Of a stretch of DNA of 64,000 nucleotides, positions 27,952 to 36,657 are shown piece after piece. The first letter of the stretch is position 1. Every line of letters starts with the position of its first letter. Below the pieces are notes generated by a model, which saw nothing but the letters and a program-made list of their open reading frames with translations, searched no databases and was not told where the DNA came from. The stretch covers positions 757,856-821,855 of the forward strand of contig JANQQE010000011.1 of assembly GCA_028285105.1 (NCBI GenBank). Reading direction: 5' to 3'. The stretch is from Alphaproteobacteria bacterium. Lineage in GTDB: Bacteria > Planctomycetota > Phycisphaerae > UBA1845. The position numbers and the translations under genes were made by a program.

Positions 27952-29595
27952 ATGAAAGCGTCTGACCTGTTTGTCCGGGCACTTGAAAACGAGAACGTCG
28001 AATATGTCTTTGGCATTCCCGGCGAGGAAAACCTCGATTTTCTCGACTCGCTCTCCCGCTCGAAATCGATTCGGCTGATCCTCACTCGCCACGAGCAAGC
28101 GGCAGGGTTCATGGCCGCCACCTACGGGCGCCTCACCGGGAAGGCCGGCGTGTGCCTTGCGACCCTTGGACCCGGCGCAACCAATTTCGTGACAGCCGCA
28201 GCCTACGCCCAACTCGGCGGGATGCCCATGATGATGATCACCGGGCAGAAACCGATCAAAACCAGTAAGCAGGGCCAATTTCAGATCGTGGACATCGTGG
28301 ACATGATGCGCCCACTAACCAAGTACACGCGACAACTCGTCAGCGGTGCGAACATACCTTCGCGCATTCGTGAAGCGTTCCGACTCGCTCAAGAAGAGAA
28401 ACCCGGTGCGGTGCATCTGGAACTTCCCGAAGACATCGCTCGCGAAGAAACAGAAGAGAAAGCAATCCCTGCAAGCCTCGTGCGTCGACCGACGGCTGAG
28501 GAAAAATCCATCGTTGCAGCAATCAAGGAAATCGAATCGGCGAAGCATCCTCTACTGCTTGTGGGCGCAGGGGCAAATCGCAAACTAACTTGCAAGATGC
28601 TAAGGCAGTTCGTCGAAAATTTCGGAATTCCGTTTGTGACGACGCAGATGGGCAAAGGCGTACTCGATGAACGCGACCCGCTGTTTCTCGGAAATGCTGC
28701 GCTTTCGTCTGGTGATTTTGTGCATCGCGCTGTCGAGGCGTCGGACCTGATAATCAACGTTGGCCATGACGTCGTTGAGAAGCCGCCGTTCTTCATGAAA
28801 ATCGGCGGTGTGCGGGTGATTCACATCAATTTCTCCAGCGCAATGGTTGATCCGGTGTACTTTCCGCAGGTCGAAGTCGTGGGCGATATCGCCAACAGCA
28901 TCTGGCAGATCGGCGAACGTTTGAACAAGCAAGATCGCTGGGACTTCTCGCGTTTCCTCGAAGTGAGAGAAGCCGGTGAATCCCACGTTCAGGAAGGGGC
29001 AGACGACGGACGATTTCCGGTTTATCCCCAGCGACTCGTTGCCGACGTGCGGAGTGCCCTCGAGCAAAGGGGTATCGTCGCGCTTGACAATGGCGTTTAC
29101 AAAATCTGGTTCGCCCGCAATTACAAGGCCCACGCACCCAACACGGTTCTGCTCGATAACGCCCTTGCGTCTATGGGTGCAGGACTCCCCTCAGCCATGG
29201 CCGCCAAACTCGTGCATCCCGATCAGCATGTCGTTGCCGTTTGCGGTGACGGTGGATTCATGATGAATTCGCAGGAACTGGAAACGGCTGTCCGACTTAA
29301 ACTGCACATCGCCGTCGTCATCCTTCGTGACGACGCATATGGGATGATCAAATGGAAACAATCGCACATGGGACTGCCGAACTACGGACTCGATTATGGC
29401 AACCCCGATTTCGTCAAGTACGCGGAGAGCTACGGCGCGGCGGGCCATCGAATTAAAAGCGCCGATGAACTGTTACCGACGATTCGAAAGGCGCTCGATG
29501 AGCCAAACATTCACGTCATCGAAGTTCCGGTGGATTACTCCGAAAACGATCGTATCCTCAATCGTGAAATCCAGGAGCGAAGCGCTTCGGTTTAG
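27952..29595 (+). CDS. ThDP-dependent acetolactate synthase-like large subunit
   Basis: Three-domain thiamin diphosphate enzyme, 547 residues from this start (GAGGA lies 9 bases before it). The catalytic glutamate is in RHEQAAGFMA (about residue 48). The diphosphate motif is GDGGFMMNSQELETAV (about residues 427-442). Overall it is closest to acetolactate synthase large subunits (2 pyruvate to acetolactate), but no small regulatory subunit is adjacent. The next gene is an aldehyde dehydrogenase 47 bases downstream, so the real product may be channelled to or from an aldehyde. Catabolic AlsS-like or another 2-oxoacid lyase remain possible. Confidence 0.85.
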   Translation: MKASDLFVRALENENVEYVFGIPGEENLDFLDSLSRSKSIRLILTRHEQAAGFMAATYGRLTGKAGVCLATLGPGATNFVTAAAYAQLGGMPMMMITGQKPIKTSKQGQFQIVDIVDMMRPLTKYTRQLVSGANIPSRIREAFRLAQEEKPGAVHLELPEDIAREETEEKAIPASLVRRPTAEEKSIVAAIKEIESAKHPLLLVGAGANRKLTCKMLRQFVENFGIPFVTTQMGKGVLDERDPLFLGNAALSSGDFVHRAVEASDLIINVGHDVVEKPPFFMKIGGVRVIHINFSSAMVDPVYFPQVEVVGDIANSIWQIGERLNKQDRWDFSRFLEVREAGESHVQEGADDGRFPVYPQRLVADVRSALEQRGIVALDNGVYKIWFARNYKAHAPNTVLLDNALASMGAGLPSAMAAKLVHPDQHVVAVCGDGGFMMNSQELETAVRLKLHIAVVILRDDAYGMIKWKQSHMGLPNYGLDYGNPDFVKYAESYGAAGHRIKSADELLPTIRKALDEPNIHVIEVPVDYSENDRILNREIQERSASV

Positions 29596-29642
29596 TGAAA
29601 CAATCAATCGAATGTTTGACCTCGAAAGGGTTCAACGAAAAG

Positions 29643-31070
29643 ATGAAAACGTATCCGTACTACCTCGCCAACAAATCCGCCGCACCGAATCATGACCTCG
29701 ACGTCACAAACAAATATTCGGGTGACACGGCTTATCGCGTTGCCATTGCGGATAAAAGCGCAATCGATAAAGCCATAGCAGCCACCGTCAAAGCTGCACC
29801 GGCGTGCGCCGCCATGCCACCCTACCAGCGTCAGGAAATTCTCAACCACTGTGTCACACGATTCACCGAACGATTCGACGATCTGGCGATGACCCTTTGC
29901 ATCGAAGCCGGAAAGCCCATCCGCGACGCGCGTGGGGAAGTCACGCGACTGATCGACACGTTTCGCATCGCAGCCGAAGAATCGGTTCGAATATCGGGCG
30001 AGGTGATGAATCTCGAAATTTCGCCCCGTGCAAAGGGTTATCGCGGCATGTTCAAACGTGTTCCGATCGGTCCATGCTCGTTTATCGCTCCGTTTAACTT
30101 TCCGCTCAACCTCGTCGCCCACAAGGTCGCCCCGGCGATCGCAGTCGGTTGCCCGTTCATCCTCAAACCGGCCAGCCGCACACCCATCGGCGCAATCATC
30201 ATCGGTGAAATTCTTGCCGAAACAGATATGCCGACCGGTGCGTTTTCGATTCTGCCCTGCCATCGCGACGGTGCAGACCTGTTCACCACCGACGAACGAT
30301 TGAAACTTTTAAGCTTCACCGGTTCACCCGATGTCGGCTGGAAACTCAAAGCAAATGCCGGCAAAAAGAAAGTGATTCTCGAATTGGGCGGTAACGCGGC
30401 ATGCATCGTCGATCAGGATGCCGATGTCGAAGATGCCGTCCAGCGCATTGTATTCGGAGCATTCTATCAATCCGGACAAAGCTGCATCGGCGTGCAGCGC
30501 GTCTTGATTCACGATTCGATTTACGACGAAGTCAAGGATCAGTTCACCAAGGCAACAAAAGAATTGCAGGCGGGCGACCCACGCAAGGAAGACACATTCA
30601 TAGGTCCGATGATTTCGGAATCGGAAGCAAAGCGGTTGCACTCGTGGATCGAAGAAGCCGGCAAATCCGGCGCGACCATTCTCTGCGGAGGCCAACGCAA
30701 AGGCGCGATGCTCGAAGCCACGCTGCTGGAAAATGTACCGAAGGATCAAAAGGTCTGCACTCAAGAAGCCTTTGGACCTGTGGCAGTCTTAAGTCGCTTC
30801 AACGATTTCGACAAAGCGCTCAACGAAGTCAACGACAGTACCTTCGGCTTACAAGCCGGCATTTTCACGCGTGATCTATACAAAGCGCATAGGGCATGGG
30901 ACGTTCTCGACGTAGGCGGTGTGATCATCGGCGATGTGCCCTCCTGGCGCGTCGACAACATGCCTTACGGCGGTGTCAAAGACAGCGGCTTGGGTCGCGA
31001 GGGCGTGCGCTTTGCGATGGAAGACATGACCGAAATTCGCAACATGGTCATTCGAACGACGAAGAACTGA
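29643..31070 (+). CDS. NAD(P)-dependent aldehyde dehydrogenase
   Basis: Oxidises an aldehyde to an acid, aldehyde dehydrogenase superfamily, 475 residues. The general base glutamate is in LELGGNAACIV and the catalytic cysteine in SGQSCIGVQR (about residues 262-282). The GFTGSPDVG-type coenzyme motif appears as SFTGSPDVG. It resembles non-phosphorylating glyceraldehyde-3-phosphate, lactaldehyde or succinate-semialdehyde enzymes. A GTG at 29595 overlaps the preceding stop but lacks a ribosome site; ATG 29643 begins right before the conserved N-terminus. Co-transcribed with the ThDP synthase. Confidence 0.9.
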   Translation: MKTYPYYLANKSAAPNHDLDVTNKYSGDTAYRVAIADKSAIDKAIAATVKAAPACAAMPPYQRQEILNHCVTRFTERFDDLAMTLCIEAGKPIRDARGEVTRLIDTFRIAAEESVRISGEVMNLEISPRAKGYRGMFKRVPIGPCSFIAPFNFPLNLVAHKVAPAIAVGCPFILKPASRTPIGAIIIGEILAETDMPTGAFSILPCHRDGADLFTTDERLKLLSFTGSPDVGWKLKANAGKKKVILELGGNAACIVDQDADVEDAVQRIVFGAFYQSGQSCIGVQRVLIHDSIYDEVKDQFTKATKELQAGDPRKEDTFIGPMISESEAKRLHSWIEEAGKSGATILCGGQRKGAMLEATLLENVPKDQKVCTQEAFGPVAVLSRFNDFDKALNEVNDSTFGLQAGIFTRDLYKAHRAWDVLDVGGVIIGDVPSWRVDNMPYGGVKDSGLGREGVRFAMEDMTEIRNMVIRTTKN

Positions 31071-31250
31071 ATGCTTGGAAAAAGTAACGGTCATACTCAT
31101 CAAAAACTCTCGTGGTTCAAACACGATGAACGCTTGCACCCTGATCTTTCCAATGATTCAATGACCCCTGACTTCTGCAACCGCGTCACACTCACCGGCT
31201 CTGCTGCGAATTCCGATTAGCAACATCGATTCTTCAGTCCACCTGCGATT

Positions 31251-31279
31251 CTGACGACGAATAGGAACGGTAGTACAAT
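31251..31279 (+). promoter_or_regulatory. Sigma-70-type promoter of the BLUF gene
   Basis: CTGACG at 31251-31256, 17-base spacer, TACAAT at 31274-31279. The ATG of the BLUF gene is 31 bases downstream of the -10. Confidence 0.5.
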
Positions 31280-31309
31280 CCTTGAACCTGGTCGGGGACG
31301 GGGTATGTC

Positions 31310-31777
31310 ATGCAACTCTTTCATCTGATCTTCACGAGCAATGCAACGGTGAAGATATCCGACGAACTGCTCAGAGATATTCAAGAGAAGGCCGTCTACC
31401 GTAATCAAAAAAGAGGCATAACCGGTGTACTCCTTTGCAGCAATCATCGTTTTCTCCAGATTCTGGAAGGTACGGCTGCCGACATCGCGGAAACGTTTGA
31501 ACGAATTTCGTTGGACGCCAGGCATCTGGACGTGAGCTGCGTCTACTTTGGTATTACGGAACAACGCATGTTTCCGGAAGCGTCGATGGGCGTAGTAAAA
31601 AGCAATGACGTCGATACGCATCCGACCGTTAAAGAACTATTCGACGCACTCACTGCGCCGAATCAACAGGAGAAGGATCGCTTCCTGCAAATCGCGCGAT
31701 CATTCAAGGCGTTCCAGGATCAAGTGACGCCGGAGGCTGTTTTCGCAATTGAGCACTCAACACACGGCATGGCTTGA
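31310..31777 (+). CDS. BLUF-domain protein lacking the photoactive tyrosine
   Basis: A short single-domain BLUF (FAD-binding blue-light sensor) of 155 residues, with a helical C-terminal extension, as in PixD-type proteins. By gapless alignment to PixD the numbering coincides: N32 and Q50 (flavin contacts, in RNQKRGITG and FLQILEG) and M93 (SMG) are conserved. The tyrosine at position 8, required for the photocycle, is phenylalanine (HLIFTS) and the semi-conserved W91 is alanine. It may bind flavin without normal photochemistry, or sense something else. A CTGACG/TACAAT promoter lies upstream. It has no fused output domain and probably acts through a partner. Confidence 0.85.
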   Translation: MQLFHLIFTSNATVKISDELLRDIQEKAVYRNQKRGITGVLLCSNHRFLQILEGTAADIAETFERISLDARHLDVSCVYFGITEQRMFPEASMGVVKSNDVDTHPTVKELFDALTAPNQQEKDRFLQIARSFKAFQDQVTPEAVFAIEHSTHGMA

Positions 31778-31885
31778 GAGGTTCACCCGCCGAACTCAGT
31801 CGGCTACGCTTCTCCAATACACATACCACACGCCGCAAGAAAGACGATTGTTGTTAACCCGACTGATCGTTGTTAGCCTCAAAGC

Positions 31886-32383
31886 ATGCACAACCTCGAG
31901 TACACAGTCCTGGGCGTCGTTGGCCTATTGCTGCTGTCGTTGATCGTCATGCAGTTGGTTAAGTTCCTTCGCGAAATCAAAGAGCGACGGACGGCATTGG
32001 GAACGTTGGAGAAGTCCAACTGTCACGAGTGCGGCGAAACCAGTTCACAATTCTATGTATTTAGAAACTGCCGCTGCTTCGGCATCGCCCCACTCGCGTC
32101 CGCCTGGGAAGTGAACAAACGCGAAACGTTTCTGTGCGACCCTTGCGCGCAACGAGTTGCCATAGACGAATGCAAAAAAACGGGCCTCTACGGTGGCTGG
32201 GGATTCCCGGGTTTTTTGGCAGTGTTGTTCTACACAATCGGGAACATCTACGTCTTGTCGCGCAACAAGACCGCGAACGCCAAAACGGTATTCTGGTGCA
32301 TCGTTGTGGGCGTACTCGTACCGTGGCTGGTTCTTGCGATTGCCATCGTTCTCATGGTCGTCGTGATCAGGATTTGGAACTAG
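31886..32383 (+). CDS. Membrane protein with internal zinc-ribbon-like cysteines
   Basis: 165 residues. One membrane helix at the N-terminus (about 8-28), then a soluble stretch with paired cysteines (CHECG, RNCRCFG, CDPC, about residues 46-85), then two further helices (about 103-122 and 135-160). The four or more cysteines could form a zinc site on the cytoplasmic face. No family recognised. Its stop overlaps the stop of the convergent hydrolase gene by 4 bases. Confidence 0.6.
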   Translation: MHNLEYTVLGVVGLLLLSLIVMQLVKFLREIKERRTALGTLEKSNCHECGETSSQFYVFRNCRCFGIAPLASAWEVNKRETFLCDPCAQRVAIDECKKTGLYGGWGFPGFLAVLFYTIGNIYVLSRNKTANAKTVFWCIVVGVLVPWLVLAIAIVLMVVVIRIWN

Positions 32384-33345
32384 ATCGGCGGCTTGGCCAA
32401 CACGGTTGTCAGCAATGCATTGAGCTTCTTCGGTCTCTCCAGAAAGGGCCAATGACCGCAACCCTCGATGATTTCAAGGCGGGCATGCGGCAGCGTATCT
32501 ACAATACGCTGAGCGGTTTCTCGCCCGATTGGATCCTCGTCGCCTTGGATGACCACAACTGGTTCACGGAATGTCGCGAGCTTGGATCGAAGGTCGTATT
32601 GCCCCAACGCTGGCTGCATCGCCATACCAACCATTGGATTCATGCGTTCCGGGGTCATCTCGGCGCGGAGGGCTGGAACAGCCGATTTGTTCGCCAGCAT
32701 CGCCCCAGCCGAAATCCGGTTGAACTCTCGCGAATATTCGGCAAAAGCCTCCATCGTCTGCGCCGAAGGACGCAGATTCTCGATGGCTTTTTTGGTTTTC
32801 TCGTCCATCCGCGCTGACAAGTTCGCCTGGTAGGTTCCCCAGAACGAAGAGTCAATCCCGGCAGGACTGATCAGCACCATCGCCTTGACCCGTTGGGGGT
32901 ACTCAGCCGCATAGGCCATCGACAACAATCCGCCCCAGGAATGCCCCACCAAGGTCCAGCGTTCCAATTCAAAGGCCTTGCGAATCGCTTCAAGGTCTTC
33001 AACAGCCGACTTGATCGAAAACTGCGCAGGGTCGAATGGTTCCACAATCGATCTACCGGTACCCCGCTGATCCGGAACGATCGCGCGATGCGTTGCTGCG
33101 ACGTGCTTGCCCGTATTGAACATTTGTGCGCCTGCAAATCCTGGACCACCAGATAGCAGAACAACTGGCTCCCCTTTTCCAATCTCGCGGACTTCCAGTT
33201 TCACGCCATGGGCGGCTTCCACTTGTCGCGTTGATACGCCGTCGTCGTTGGTATCGCCTCGCACAGCACCGACGAGGGTGCCCGTAGCCGCGAGCATCGC
33301 AACAACAAGGACCGCATTACCACTTGGATTTTTTGACACGATCAT
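32380..33345 (-). CDS. Exported alpha/beta hydrolase, proline iminopeptidase-like
   Basis: A 321-residue alpha/beta hydrolase with an N-terminal signal peptide or anchor (about residues 10-30). The oxyanion region is LSGGPGFAG (about residues 64-72), the nucleophile elbow GHSWGG (about 138-143), the acid in GDEDPIG and the histidine in GCGHWPF near the end. HGG-like GGPG plus DQRGTGRS is typical of proline iminopeptidases and related hydrolases. GAGGTG precedes the ATG. Substrate not determinable: peptide, ester and epoxide hydrolases share this fold. Confidence 0.82.
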   Translation of the reverse strand: MIVSKNPSGNAVLVVAMLAATGTLVGAVRGDTNDDGVSTRQVEAAHGVKLEVREIGKGEPVVLLSGGPGFAGAQMFNTGKHVAATHRAIVPDQRGTGRSIVEPFDPAQFSIKSAVEDLEAIRKAFELERWTLVGHSWGGLLSMAYAAEYPQRVKAMVLISPAGIDSSFWGTYQANLSARMDEKTKKAIENLRPSAQTMEAFAEYSREFNRISAGAMLANKSAVPALRAEMTPERMNPMVGMAMQPALGQYDLRSKLATFREPVVVIQGDEDPIGRETAQRIVDTLPHARLEIIEGCGHWPFLERPKKLNALLTTVLAKPPI

Positions 33346-33650
33346 TCACCTCTTCCATTCTTCGAACATCAGCAAGTCAGCAGGGAGTCAAGAGTCGGAA
33401 CTCAAGAGTCAATCGTGAGCATTAAGATGGTATACTTCTCTCACGGTTGCCTTGTATGTTTATTCGTTTTGGAGGTCGACCGATCGGCAAAGGTCTTAGT
33501 CGTCGCCCGACGATGGGTCCAATCCTAATGACAAATCGTTCCAATCCCAACGAGCGATCACTGAATGCTGGCGATCAGATCGTGATGGCGATTGCCCGGT
33601 CGTTCGAGCCCCGATTCAAAATCTTGTTGCCGTAACGCTCATTCAAAGCC
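33346..33650. other. Intergenic region before the tRNA promoter
   Basis: About 300 bases between the divergent hydrolase start and the tRNA promoter. Short frames cross it but none has a ribosome site or protein-like composition. AAGAGTCGGAACTCAAGAGTC near 33400 contains a short direct repeat (CAAGAGTC). Nothing else seen. Confidence 0.4.
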
Positions 33651-33679
33651 TTGCCACCTCCGACTCGAATCGATAGTAT
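33651..33679 (+). promoter_or_regulatory. Sigma-70-type promoter of tRNA-Tyr
   Basis: TTGCCA at 33651-33656, an exact 17-base spacer, and TAGTAT at 33674-33679, about 70 bases upstream of the mature tRNA. Confidence 0.65.
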
Positions 33680-33747
33680 CCGCAGGCTCGCTGACTGCCC
33701 CAATGCGGCCCAACGCTAAAGTGCGGCTTAACTCGGCAGCGGCGGCG

Positions 33748-33830
33748 GGGAGTGTACCCAAGTGGCCAAAGGGGACGGGCTGTAAACCCGTTGGCGTTCG
33801 CCTTCGAAGGTTCGAATCCTTCCGCTCCCA
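33748..33830 (+). tRNA. tRNA-Tyr (anticodon GTA)
   Basis: An 83-base class II tRNA. The acceptor stem pairs GGGAGTG with CGCTCCC (one T-G pair) and has discriminator A. The anticodon arm is ACGGG-CTGTAAA-CCCGT, giving anticodon GTA. A long variable arm (GGCG-TT-CGCC) as expected for bacterial tyrosine tRNA is followed by the T arm GAAGG-TTCGAAT-CCTTC. CCA is not encoded. It stands alone. Confidence 0.95.
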
Positions 33831-33913
33831 ATCTGTGCGTATGGGCATTCTTCGCGATTGGGCGAATGCTTGATTCACGATGCAACCTGCCTGTGTGAAA
33901 AAGGACTCATTGG

Positions 33914-33945
33914 GCCCTAAAATCGATGTAAATTCGGGCTTTTTT
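33914..33945 (+). terminator. Possible terminator after tRNA-Tyr
   Basis: GCCC pairs with GGGC, with an internal mismatch and two more A-T pairs, followed at once by six T (33940-33945). The stem is short, so this is a moderate call. Confidence 0.4.
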
Positions 33946-34051
33946 GGACAGCACCTTGCCTTGCCGTTTGCAACCTGCCGATAAGCATAATTCAGCGGAA
34001 ATCCGGTAATGTTATTTGCCGGCGATTTGACCCAGCCAGCAGGCAACGACC

Positions 34052-34930
34052 ATGAAAATCATCGACAAGCTTCAGAAAGATTCGCCTTCCTTCTCCTTTG
34101 AGTTCTTCCCGCCCAAAGCTGACGTTGGTTTTTGGGATTTATACAAGACCATCCTCGATCTCAAACCCCTAAACCCGACTTATGTCTCTGTCACCTATGG
34201 GGCCGGCGGTTCGACACGCCAGAAGACGGTTGATCTCGTGCGGCGGATCAAGAAGGATGCCGCCATCGAACCGGTTGCCCATCTCACTTGTGTTGGTGCA
34301 ACGAAAGGTGAAATTGCAGAAGTCGTCGATGAACTTGTCGCCGGTGACGTCAATAACATCCTTGCGCTGCGGGGCGATCCACCGGCAGGCGAAACTGAAT
34401 TCGTTCAGCCCGAAGGCGGATTTGCCCACGCATCCGATTTGATTGCATTCCTCCAGGATCGATACGATGTATGTATTGGTGGTGCTTGTCATCCCGAAAC
34501 GCATCCGGAAGCCAAAGACCTCAAAACCGACTTGACCAATCTCAAACGCAAAGTCGATGCCGGATGCGATTATTTGGTCACGCAGCTGTTTTTCGACAAC
34601 ACTGACTTCTTTCGATTTCGCGACGAAGCCCAAAAGCAAGGAATCAATGTGCCCATCATCGTGGGCGTTATGCCGATTCTCAGCGTTAAGCAAGTCAAAC
34701 GATTCACGCAGATGTGCGGCGCGAGCATTCCTCAAACACTACTTGCGCAGATCGAAGCGGTGGAAGACGACAGCGAAGCCGTCCGTCAGGTCGGATGTAT
34801 TCATGCGTTGCGGCAGTGTGAAGAATTGGTCGCCAACGGTGTCTCGGGCCTGCACTTTTATACACTCAACCGATCAACCGCGACCCGAGCGATTCATCAG
34901 CACCTTCAAGAGACGCTCGTCAAGAAATAG
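34052..34930 (+). CDS. metF: 5,10-methylenetetrahydrofolate reductase
   Basis: Reduces methylene-THF to methyl-THF with FAD, feeding methionine synthesis. A TIM-barrel of 292 residues: FSFEFFPPKAD at the N-terminus holds the catalytic glutamate region, VSVTYGAGGSTR (about residues 44-56) binds flavin, ALRGDPP (about 107-113) is the conserved flavin/folate loop, and the C-terminus has LHFYTLNRS. The size is that of the bacterial enzyme without the eukaryotic regulatory domain. The 220-base leader contains a direct repeat of TGCAACCTGCC (33881 and 33969), but no riboswitch that I can recognise. Confidence 0.95.
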   Translation: MKIIDKLQKDSPSFSFEFFPPKADVGFWDLYKTILDLKPLNPTYVSVTYGAGGSTRQKTVDLVRRIKKDAAIEPVAHLTCVGATKGEIAEVVDELVAGDVNNILALRGDPPAGETEFVQPEGGFAHASDLIAFLQDRYDVCIGGACHPETHPEAKDLKTDLTNLKRKVDAGCDYLVTQLFFDNTDFFRFRDEAQKQGINVPIIVGVMPILSVKQVKRFTQMCGASIPQTLLAQIEAVEDDSEAVRQVGCIHALRQCEELVANGVSGLHFYTLNRSTATRAIHQHLQETLVKK

Positions 34931-35010
34931 CACAGCAAGAAATTGCACAGCGGTAGAAGTGGCGATCATGCCCGAGGTTGCACTTACGCCGCGTGCTTAA
35001 GCGCCTACGA

Positions 35011-35367
35011 TCACACCCGAAGCTTATAAAACCAGAACACACCAAATAAAATGATCGTCAGCGACGCCGTTGCGGTTCCAGCAAAAAATGCAATCCAGGA
35101 TCGCTTGTTGTTGTCGTTTCGCTTCTGACCGGCGCTGTTAAAGCCCATCATCGCACCCGTGGCAGCCAGCAACAGTGTGGCGGCTGTCACCACAAATACT
35201 GCCGGGGCAAACATCGATTTGCGGCTGTATACCACCGCGACTTCAGCCCCCTTGTAGTTGCGCAAAATCAACACCAACAGACCGGCTACTCCGATCATAG
35301 CCGCCACCGAAGCATACATCGCATATTTTGCCTGCACGTCATACCGACGCAAACTTCCTTTTGCCAT
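35011..35367 (-). CDS. Small three-helix membrane protein
   Basis: 118 residues with three hydrophobic helices (about 17-35, 53-72 and 90-113) and a basic cytoplasmic loop (QKRNDNNKRS). It starts with a basic segment after GGGGTGAT; a GTG one codon upstream is an alternative. No family recognised. Same strand as, and about 110 bases after, the prenyltransferase-repeat gene. Confidence 0.6.
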   Translation of the reverse strand: MAKGSLRRYDVQAKYAMYASVAAMIGVAGLLVLILRNYKGAEVAVVYSRKSMFAPAVFVVTAATLLLAATGAMMGFNSAGQKRNDNNKRSWIAFFAGTATASLTIILFGVFWFYKLRV

Positions 35368-35478
35368 CACATCACCCCGCTACAAATGCTCGAATTCAAC
35401 ACTACCCAAGAGTCCATAGCATAATCGACGATGTCATCCCGGGTCCAGCGATAGCGCCAATCGCCGCAATTGCTTGAG

Positions 35479-36657
35479 TTATCGGGACGCTGTTTGAATC
35501 GCCAATACGCTGTACGCTGTCACCAGATTGGGGTTTGATTCGAACCAACGATCCTCCTCGTTGACCCAACTGCCATCTTTGCGTTGAAGCAGCATGAGTT
35601 GGCGACACAATTCCACCCGCCATTCGTGCCGAACCGACGCCTTATCCACAATGATGTCCTCGCCCCACGCATCCAACGCCCTTGCGAACGTATGCAGATA
35701 ATAATACAGCCCCTGTTTCGACTGAGCATCCGGCAAATTCGCATTTCGCGTCAGTGTGTAGTGATTGCGAATCCACCGAATCGCCCGCTGCACGCGGATG
35801 TCATCTTTATCGACCTGAGCATAAAGGAGACTCTTGAATCCCGCGTAAGTCATTGAGCCATACGCGCGAAGCACTTTGTCACCGTTCGACGCATCGCGTT
35901 GGGTTTCGACGTAACCGGCTTTGCTCTCGCCACCGTTGGCCGGCGAATAAATGAACCCACCATCACCGCCCTTGGCAAACGCCTGGTCGTTCGATTCTTC
36001 AAGCATCTGACAGCGCGACACAAAAACCAGCGCCTTCCTGAATACCGGATCTTCAGGAGACAGACCGCTTTGGTAAAGCGCTTCCAGCATCATCTGCGTG
36101 TTGGAAAGATCCGGACGTTTGCTGCGACCATAACCCGCTCCTCCGTAGTAATCGCTGGATTCGTCGTGACCTTCGCCTTCGTCCCATTGCAGCTTTGCCA
36201 GATACTTCTGCGCATTCGCCACGACTTTCTTGATTGCAGGATCGTCGCTCGTAGACAGGGCCATCACGACGACCGAGGTATAATAGTTGTGCAATCCCTG
36301 GATCGGGATGTAGATACCGCCGTCATCTTGCACATGCTTCAAAATGAAGGCAAACGCTCGCTTTACGATGGGATGATCTGTTCCATAGTCCGGGTGTTGA
36401 GCGAAACACTTGACGACGAGCGCCGTGATCGCGGGGTCACTTCCGAGAAAACCATCCCACCCACCGTCTGAATTTTGAGACGCCTCGAGATAGGCCAGTG
36501 CCTTCTTCTGCGATTCTTCCGCCCGCAGTTTGGTCAACGGGTCGATTCGCGAAAGCTTCTTCGATTCTCGATCGGCGCGAACGCTGGAATCAGAAATCAC
36601 GAAAACGCCTATGGTCACAACCACACTCGCGACAAGCAGATTGAATGCGTTCCTCAT
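35479..36657 (-). CDS. Secreted prenyltransferase/squalene-cyclase-repeat protein
   Basis: A signal peptide (about residues 1-28) is followed by an alpha-alpha barrel with QW-like repeats: LEASQNSDGGWDG, LQWDEGEGHDESSDYYGGAGYG and LQRKDGSWVNEEDRW. Such exported proteins are common in planctomycetes. The DxDD protonation motif of true squalene-hopene cyclases is not seen, and export argues against terpene cyclase activity, so a scaffold or polysaccharide-related role is more likely. The start overlaps the YbjQ-like gene by 4 bases (ATGA), which itself overlaps the glycosyltransferase gene: a tightly coupled three-gene operon. Confidence 0.78.
   Translation of the reverse strand: MRNAFNLLVASVVVTIGVFVISDSSVRADRESKKLSRIDPLTKLRAEESQKKALAYLEASQNSDGGWDGFLGSDPAITALVVKCFAQHPDYGTDHPIVKRAFAFILKHVQDDGGIYIPIQGLHNYYTSVVVMALSTSDDPAIKKVVANAQKYLAKLQWDEGEGHDESSDYYGGAGYGRSKRPDLSNTQMMLEALYQSGLSPEDPVFRKALVFVSRCQMLEESNDQAFAKGGDGGFIYSPANGGESKAGYVETQRDASNGDKVLRAYGSMTYAGFKSLLYAQVDKDDIRVQRAIRWIRNHYTLTRNANLPDAQSKQGLYYYLHTFARALDAWGEDIIVDKASVRHEWRVELCRQLMLLQRKDGSWVNEEDRWFESNPNLVTAYSVLAIQTASR

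Noticed and set aside
33639..34046. Minus-strand frames across the tRNA-Tyr region
   Set aside because: They overlap a complete tRNA with promoter and contain no protein-like pattern.
33831..34051. SAM-type riboswitch before metF
   Set aside because: I could not find the conserved core of SAM-I, SAM-II or SAH riboswitches; only a direct repeat and a weak terminator.
35479..36657. True squalene-hopene cyclase
   Set aside because: Signal peptide, short length (392 residues versus about 630) and no DxDD motif; only the repeat fold is shared.
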